From positions 1 to 17,421 of the forward strand of contig DGIN01000047.1 in the NCBI GenBank assembly GCA_002387325.1: a stretch of 17,421 nucleotides of DNA, written 5' to 3'. Below are positions 12,642 to 17,421 of this stretch, one piece after another. The DNA is from Bacteroidales bacterium UBA4621 (GTDB lineage: Bacteria; Bacteroidota; Bacteroidia; Bacteroidales; Paludibacteraceae). Position 1 is the stretch's first letter; each line of letters starts with the position of its first letter. Under the pieces are notes generated by a model. It saw nothing but the letters and a program-made list of their open reading frames with translations, was not told the origin of the DNA and did no database searches. The translations under genes were made by a program, and so were the position numbers.

Positions 12642-12684
12642 TTAAAGCCTTTAGGGGTTAAAGCCTTTAAGGACTTTAAGGACA
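12642..12684. repeat. 9-bp tandem repeat between HTCS gene and lipoprotein gene
   Basis: TTAAAGCCT (12642), TTAGGGG (12651, short), TTAAAGCCT (12658), TTAAGGACT (12667) and TTAAGGACA (12676) form an array that ends exactly at the HTCS stop codon. The unit TTAAGGACT is identical to one in the array at 7151-7204, so both belong to one family. Confidence 0.82.
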
Positions 12685-15600
12685 TTATTTCTCTCCGTCA
12701 ATATCTTTCAGCCGCTCCTTGCGGTACTCGGAAGGTGTCATTCCGTAGGTTGCCTTAAAGCATTTGGCGAAGTAGCGTGAGTCGTTCATACCAACCATAT
12801 AGGTAACTTCCGTGATGTTATACTGCTTTTGTTCAAGCAGTTGCGCTGCACGTTTGATACGCATCTCGCGAATAAACTCTACAGGACTGAGACCGGTAAG
12901 GCTCTTTAGTTTGTTGAAGAAGACGGTTCTTCCCATACCCATATCCTCTACGAGTTCGTCCACGGTCAGGGTGTTGTTTTCCATCTGCTTGTCCATGATG
13001 TCCAACAATTTGGCGAGGAAAGTGTCGCCTTGTACACCGTCGTCGTTTTTCTGCGGTTCGAGGCGCATCAGCCGTTTGCGGTAGTTGGCTTCCAGTTGGA
13101 TACGCTGGCTGATGAGGTTTTTCACCCTTGCCCGCAGATATTCGGGTTCGAAGGGTTTTGTAACGTAATCGTCCGCTCCCTCTTTCATTGCTTCGAGGCG
13201 GCTTTCTATTGCCGATTTGGCAGTCAGCAGAATGACCGGTATGTGGTTCAAGTCCTGTGAGCGTTTGATATGTCCGATCAGTTCCAGCCCATCCATATTC
13301 GGCATCATAAGGTCGGTAATCACAATATCCGGCATATCTTTTTCGATGGTAGCCAGTGCTTCTTTTCCGTCAGAGGCTTTGATCACGCGATAGTCGCTGC
13401 TGAGTATGTTTCCGAGGAACGAACGCATATCCTCGTTGTCGTCCACCACCAAAATAGTGCGTTTGTTATCCTTGGTGTCTATTTGTGCGAGTTTGTTTTC
13501 GAGTGTCTCCTGCGGGAGAGCGGCTGTCTGTGTGCTGCTCTCGTCGTCCACCACCATATCCACCTCGTTGCCGAAATGTTCTTTTCCTGTGCGGAACATA
13601 ACCGTGAACGTAGTGCCTTTCCCCACTTCGCTCTCCACTTCGATGTATCCGTGGTGCAAATCCACGAGTTCTTTTACAAGGTTCATTCCGATGCCCGTAC
13701 CTGTGCCCGTCTGTCCGTTCAGTTCGTTGTTGCTTGAGAAGCGTTCAAACAGCACGCTGCGTTTCTCCATTGGGATTCCGATACCCTCGTCTTTTACGAT
13801 CAGCAGCACATATCCGGGTTTCTCGTCCACGGTTACAGTGATACTTTTGCCTGCGGGGGTGAATTTGAAAGCATTGCTCAACAGGTTGAACAGGATTGTA
13901 TCCACCCTGCTTCTGTCCACCCAGACGGTGCTGTCAGCGGCTTTCTTTACGATATTGAGGTTGATATGTTTGTCATACGCCTCTTTTTTGAAGTTTGCGC
14001 AAGTTTCATCCACGATGTCGCTCAGGAGTGATTTCTGCACACGCAGTCGCATTTTCTTATTCTGTATTTTGCGGAAATCCAGCAGTTGGTTTACCATTCG
14101 CAGCATACGATGGCTGTTGCTCTGTACTATTTCCAGTTGTCCGCGTACGCTGTTCGAGATACGCTCGGTCTGGAGTATGTTCTCCACCGGTCCGATGATA
14201 AGGGTCAGCGGTGTGCGCAATTCGTGGCTGATGTTGGTGAAGAAGCGCAACTTGATGTCCGTGACCTGCTGTTCCACCTGTACTTTTCGTCGCAGAGATT
14301 CGTAGGTGTACAGGATGTAGCCGATTAGTACCGCCAGTGCAACACCTATGAGTATGTAGATGCATATCGCCCACCAACTAGCCCACAGCGGTGCTTTCAC
14401 TATAACGCAGAGTGTTGTCTCGTTGTTTGCTTCGGCTCCTTCGCGGTTGGTGGAGCGTACATGGAAGATATATTTTCCGGGTGTGAGATTGGTGTAGGTT
14501 GCACGTCGCTGGTCATAGGCAAACACCCATTCGTTCGAGAGTCCTTCCATCCTATAGGAATAGGTGATTTTCGGAGCGTTGACGAACTCCAGAGCCGCAT
14601 ACTCTATTGTCAGGTTGGCATCGTGTTCAATTTTCACTGTGTCGGCGGCGGGCAACAGGTGTCCCTCCGAACTGCAGCGTACGATGCGCATAGGCGGTGT
14701 TGACTGTGTGTGTGTTATCTTGTCCGGTGAGAAAGTGCAATAGCCGTTGGAGTAGCCGAACAGAATATTTCCGGTGCGTGTGCGCAGTGCGTGTGCTTCG
14801 GTGAAATAGGTGTTGCGTTGTGCATCCAATGCATCGTAGTAATAGCACTCGCCTGTTTCGATGTTCAGTTGTGTAATATCGCTCTCGGAGGTGAACCACA
14901 GGTTTTTCCCGTCTCCTGCGATACTCAATACAATGTCTTGCAGTGTCTGCACACGCTGTATCTCTTTCTGCGGGTCTTTGGGGTCCAGCACGTTCAGTCC
15001 TCCTCCGAATGTACCGAGCCAGAGTTTGTCTCCGCTATAGTATATGGCACGTATGTCGTAGCCCGGTATCATTTCGCTGTTCAGGTTGAGCAGGTTGACT
15101 TTGAGCAGTCCTGTAGTAGTGCCGCACCAAGCGGTGTTGTCCACGATCTGTATATCTCGTATTTTCAGTCCGTTGCCAATTGCTTTCGGTTCCTCAAACC
15201 GGTGTGAGGTGCTGTCGTAGCGTACGATGCTCAGTCCCCCTCCGTATGTTCCGACATATAAAGTGCCATCGCTGCCTTCTGCCACGTCATAGATGTCGCT
15301 GCAGCCGGTGGGTATTGTTTTGCCTGTGGCGGCGAAGATGAGTCCGTTTCCTTTGGTGCCGTACAAGAGTCCGTACCGGCTGTCCAAGGCGCAATAGATA
15401 CGTCTTTTGTCTTTGACAATAGTCTGTACGGTGCCGTTTTTGAGTTGTACGAATGTGCGTACTTCCCCGTTCTCTTTGGGAGATTTGCGCATATCAGTCA
15501 GTTCATAGGGTTGCGGTTCCATATTGACGCAGTCCACTCCGTTGTCGTAGGTGGAAATCCACATTTGCCCGTCTTTGTCCACGAAAGCCGTGTGTATCAT

Positions 15601-16278
15601 ATTGGTGAGTTCGGGCAGCGGGTCAATCAGTTCGTCTTTTTCGTAGTCGTAGTATGACCATCCGCCTCCTGTAGGGTTGACCCATACGCGTCCCCGGCAG
15701 TCTTCGAGAATAAAGAAATGTTCTCTCAGTTGTCCAGCATACCTGCTGTCCAATTTAGGAGTGAAGCGTTTCCAAGTGTTGTATCGGTATCGCAGTACGC
15801 CGTCTTTGTCGTCCACCCGCCAGATGATGCCGTTTTTATCGACTTTCATAGTCTCGTCTTCCTGTGCCATGCGTTTGAGCATGCCTTCCGGTAGTTCTTT
15901 AACATCGCGCGGGGTAATCAGTTGGCGGTTTTTGTCGAGTGTGTAGTAGTGTCCGTCGTATGTCATCCACCATAGTTGTTCCTGTTCGTCCTCGTAGATA
16001 ATGTCGACGCGGTTGTTCACTTTCGCCTCTTCTCCGTTTTCCATTGCCTTAAAGACCTGGAAGTTGTATCCGTCGAAGCGGTTCAGTCCGTCCCATGTAC
16101 CGAACCACATATAGCCTTGTTTGTCCTGCAGGATAGACATGACTGTATTCTGGCTCATGCCGTTGTCTATGGAATAGTGGCTGACTTTGTAGTGCTCTTC
16201 AGCATACAGTCCGATGTTGCCCATCCAGCCTAACAGGGCAATTATCCCTGCGATCAAACGTGTCCGACAATGTTTCAT
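12685..16278 (-). CDS. Hybrid two-component system sensor/regulator (HTCS)
   Basis: This 1197-residue inner-membrane protein combines sensing, phosphotransfer and DNA binding, as in the HTCS regulators that control polysaccharide use in Bacteroidota. A signal peptide (1-26) is followed by a periplasmic two-component propeller region (about 30-545; repeats such as YMWFGTWDGLNRFD, LWLGTFGGGLNVLD) and a Y_Y_Y domain (about 550-628). One membrane helix follows (about 632-658). The HisKA motif SHELRTPL has His685; the ATPase shows Asn798/Asn802, DEGIGIP at 830-836 and GTGTGIGM. The receiver domain has Asp946/Asp947, phospho-acceptor Asp989, Thr1019 and Lys1041. An AraC-type helix-turn-helix domain fills about 1095-1193. 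All catalytic residues are present. The ligand is unknown, and no polysaccharide-use genes flank it in this window. rfbA lies 90 bp upstream. No TAnnTTTG promoter was found. Confidence 0.95.
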   Translation of the reverse strand: MKHCRTRLIAGIIALLGWMGNIGLYAEEHYKVSHYSIDNGMSQNTVMSILQDKQGYMWFGTWDGLNRFDGYNFQVFKAMENGEEAKVNNRVDIIYEDEQEQLWWMTYDGHYYTLDKNRQLITPRDVKELPEGMLKRMAQEDETMKVDKNGIIWRVDDKDGVLRYRYNTWKRFTPKLDSRYAGQLREHFFILEDCRGRVWVNPTGGGWSYYDYEKDELIDPLPELTNMIHTAFVDKDGQMWISTYDNGVDCVNMEPQPYELTDMRKSPKENGEVRTFVQLKNGTVQTIVKDKRRIYCALDSRYGLLYGTKGNGLIFAATGKTIPTGCSDIYDVAEGSDGTLYVGTYGGGLSIVRYDSTSHRFEEPKAIGNGLKIRDIQIVDNTAWCGTTTGLLKVNLLNLNSEMIPGYDIRAIYYSGDKLWLGTFGGGLNVLDPKDPQKEIQRVQTLQDIVLSIAGDGKNLWFTSESDITQLNIETGECYYYDALDAQRNTYFTEAHALRTRTGNILFGYSNGYCTFSPDKITHTQSTPPMRIVRCSSEGHLLPAADTVKIEHDANLTIEYAALEFVNAPKITYSYRMEGLSNEWVFAYDQRRATYTNLTPGKYIFHVRSTNREGAEANNETTLCVIVKAPLWASWWAICIYILIGVALAVLIGYILYTYESLRRKVQVEQQVTDIKLRFFTNISHELRTPLTLIIGPVENILQTERISNSVRGQLEIVQSNSHRMLRMVNQLLDFRKIQNKKMRLRVQKSLLSDIVDETCANFKKEAYDKHINLNIVKKAADSTVWVDRSRVDTILFNLLSNAFKFTPAGKSITVTVDEKPGYVLLIVKDEGIGIPMEKRSVLFERFSSNNELNGQTGTGTGIGMNLVKELVDLHHGYIEVESEVGKGTTFTVMFRTGKEHFGNEVDMVVDDESSTQTAALPQETLENKLAQIDTKDNKRTILVVDDNEDMRSFLGNILSSDYRVIKASDGKEALATIEKDMPDIVITDLMMPNMDGLELIGHIKRSQDLNHIPVILLTAKSAIESRLEAMKEGADDYVTKPFEPEYLRARVKNLISQRIQLEANYRKRLMRLEPQKNDDGVQGDTFLAKLLDIMDKQMENNTLTVDELVEDMGMGRTVFFNKLKSLTGLSPVEFIREMRIKRAAQLLEQKQYNITEVTYMVGMNDSRYFAKCFKATYGMTPSEYRKERLKDIDGEK

Positions 16279-16368
16279 AATTTTATATGTTTTTCGTTTA
16301 TATTGTGAAATAAGGCATAACTATGTTGCGAAATAATGTGTACGACGGTGGTGCGGGAGGCGTAACCG

Positions 16369-17235
16369 TTACAAGTTTTCCAAGTATCTTCCGTAAGCGG
16401 TTTTCATTTCTTTTCCGAGAGCGTGTACCGTTTCGGTGGTAATCCATCCGTTTCTCCATGCGATTTCCTCTATGCAGCTGACATAGAATCCTTGTCTGTT
16501 TTGAATTGTAGCGATGAAGTTACCGGCATCGAGCAGGCTGTCGCAGTTGCCGGTGTCGAGCCATGCGAAGCCTCGTCCGAAGAGTTTGACTTTGAGTGTT
16601 CCCTCTTTCAAGTACATCTTGTTGAGGTCGGTTATTTCGTATTCACCGCGTTGGCTTGGTTGCAGCACTGCGGCTTTGTCGCATACGGTGTTGTCGTAGA
16701 AGTAGAGTCCCGGCACGGCATATTTGCTTTTCGGCTCTGCGGGTTTTTCCTCGAGGCTGAGTACTTTGCCATCTTTGTCGAATTCCACCACGCCATACGC
16801 TCTCGGGTCGCTTACTTCGTAGCCGAAGATACAGGCGCCTTTCTGTCCGTTGTCCACCATTTCAGCGGCGTTGCGTAGCATGCCGCTGAAGCCTTGTCCG
16901 TAGAACATGTTGTCGCCCAGTATCAAGCATCCCGCTTCTCCGTTAAGGAAATTGCGTCCCAGAACAAACGCCTGTGCCAGTCCGTTGGGTGTTTCCTGTA
17001 CTTTGTATTCGAGTTGCATACCGATACGTCTGCCGTTGCCCAATAGTTCTCTGAACATCGGCAGGTCGCGCGGAGTGGAGATGATCAGTACTTCGCGTAT
17101 TCCCGCCAGCATCAGTGTTGACAGGGGGTAGTATATCATCGGTTTGTCGTAAACCGGCATTATCTGTTTGCTGATTGCTTTACTGAGCGGATACAACCTG
17201 GTTGCGCTTCCGCCTGCCAAAATAATTCCTTTCAT
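16369..17235 (-). CDS. rfbA: Glucose-1-phosphate thymidylyltransferase
   Basis: RfbA couples dTTP to glucose 1-phosphate to give dTDP-glucose, the first step of dTDP-L-rhamnose and related sugars for O-antigen, capsule or glycoprotein glycans. The 288-residue protein has the nucleotide-binding start LAGGSATRLYP at 6-16, the KQIMPVYDKPMIYYPLSTLMLAG stretch, LGDNMFYG at 106-113, VEFDKDGKVLSLEEKP around 150-165 and the DTG metal/sugar site at 227-229. Ala11 replaces the Gly common in other lineages, which I believe is usual in Bacteroidales. The ATG at 17235 is preceded by a promoter. No rfbB, rfbC or rfbD follows downstream; the remaining dTDP-rhamnose genes are either right of the window or elsewhere. 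Confidence 0.95.
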   Translation of the reverse strand: MKGIILAGGSATRLYPLSKAISKQIMPVYDKPMIYYPLSTLMLAGIREVLIISTPRDLPMFRELLGNGRRIGMQLEYKVQETPNGLAQAFVLGRNFLNGEAGCLILGDNMFYGQGFSGMLRNAAEMVDNGQKGACIFGYEVSDPRAYGVVEFDKDGKVLSLEEKPAEPKSKYAVPGLYFYDNTVCDKAAVLQPSQRGEYEITDLNKMYLKEGTLKVKLFGRGFAWLDTGNCDSLLDAGNFIATIQNRQGFYVSCIEEIAWRNGWITTETVHALGKEMKTAYGRYLENL

Positions 17236-17281
17236 AGATTTGTGTATTCAGTTATGCATAGTGTAGTATCATACCCGCCTG

Positions 17282-17312
17282 CAAAGTTACAAATTATTTT
17301 TGATATATACAA
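17282..17312 (-). promoter_or_regulatory. Bacteroidota-type promoter for rfbA
   Basis: Read on the minus strand, TTG (17312-17310) and TAACTTTG (17289-17282) are separated by 20 nt, matching the TTTG / TAnnTTTG consensus. Transcription would start near 17277, giving a leader of about 42 nt before the rfbA ATG. It could also supply the HTCS gene. To its right, 17313-17421 shows no gene or signal I can support. Confidence 0.72.
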
Positions 17313-17421
17313 CCGTTGTTTGAAAATCGGTGCATACTCTATGGAGAAATCGGCGGAAAACGGCGAGTGTCAGTCCGAAGTATGGGTATAGTATCGTCAT
17401 TCTATGCTGAACAACCCGTTA

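Noticed and set aside
12629..12685. N-terminal extension of the FKBP-like lipoprotein
   Set aside because: It would translate the 9-bp repeat array and place a normal lipoprotein signal peptide internally; the ATG at 12628 has AGGA before it.
17293..17418. Short open minus-strand frame at the right edge
   Set aside because: About 37 residues from its first ATG, no family resemblance, and it overlaps the -33 element of the rfbA promoter.

Overview
The window looks like chromosomal core DNA from a member of the Bacteroidales (Bacteroidota). The evidence is four promoters of the TTG-N20-TAnnTTTG type, a one-piece hybrid two-component system (HTCS) of 1197 residues, a DUF4827-type lipoprotein next to a phosphoglucosamine mutase, and a pdxJ-exbB-exbD-tonB cluster. 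A few starts have AG-rich leaders, but strong Shine-Dalgarno sites are generally not obvious. I see no phage, transposase, CRISPR or plasmid functions.

Layout. Everything up to 7132 is on the + strand and everything after it is on the - strand, so two transcription blocks converge at 7133-7286. The + block starts with an exported TPR-like protein (187-933) and a free-standing tRNA-Gln(CTG) with its own promoter and terminator. Next is pdxJ (vitamin B6), then exbB, exbD and a TonB/TolA-like protein (an inner-membrane energy transducer), then a DJ-1/PfpI protein closed by a clear terminator. An EamA-type exporter and a DUF1846 protein with its own promoter end the block.

The - block, read right to left, starts with rfbA (dTDP-glucose synthesis, own promoter). 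It continues with the HTCS regulator, two lipoproteins that both resemble FKBP folds and overlap by ATGA, and glmM (UDP-GlcNAc precursor). It ends with surE, a small membrane protein overlapping both neighbours, lpxB (lipid A disaccharide synthase) and tadA (tRNA A34 deaminase). The theme is envelope building: sugar nucleotides, lipid A, lipoproteins and outer-membrane energisation, with housekeeping genes between.

The most unusual layer is not a gene. Many of the gaps hold short tandem repeats with periods of 7, 9 or 11 bp, often arranged so that they can fold. A 7-bp CATTGnn-type family appears between exbB and exbD, downstream of tadA, and inside the lpxB reading frame, where it encodes an in-frame stretch of about 20 residues. 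A 9-bp family with the shared unit TTAAGGACT sits at both the convergent junction and the HTCS/lipoprotein junction. These arrays are what I would check first.
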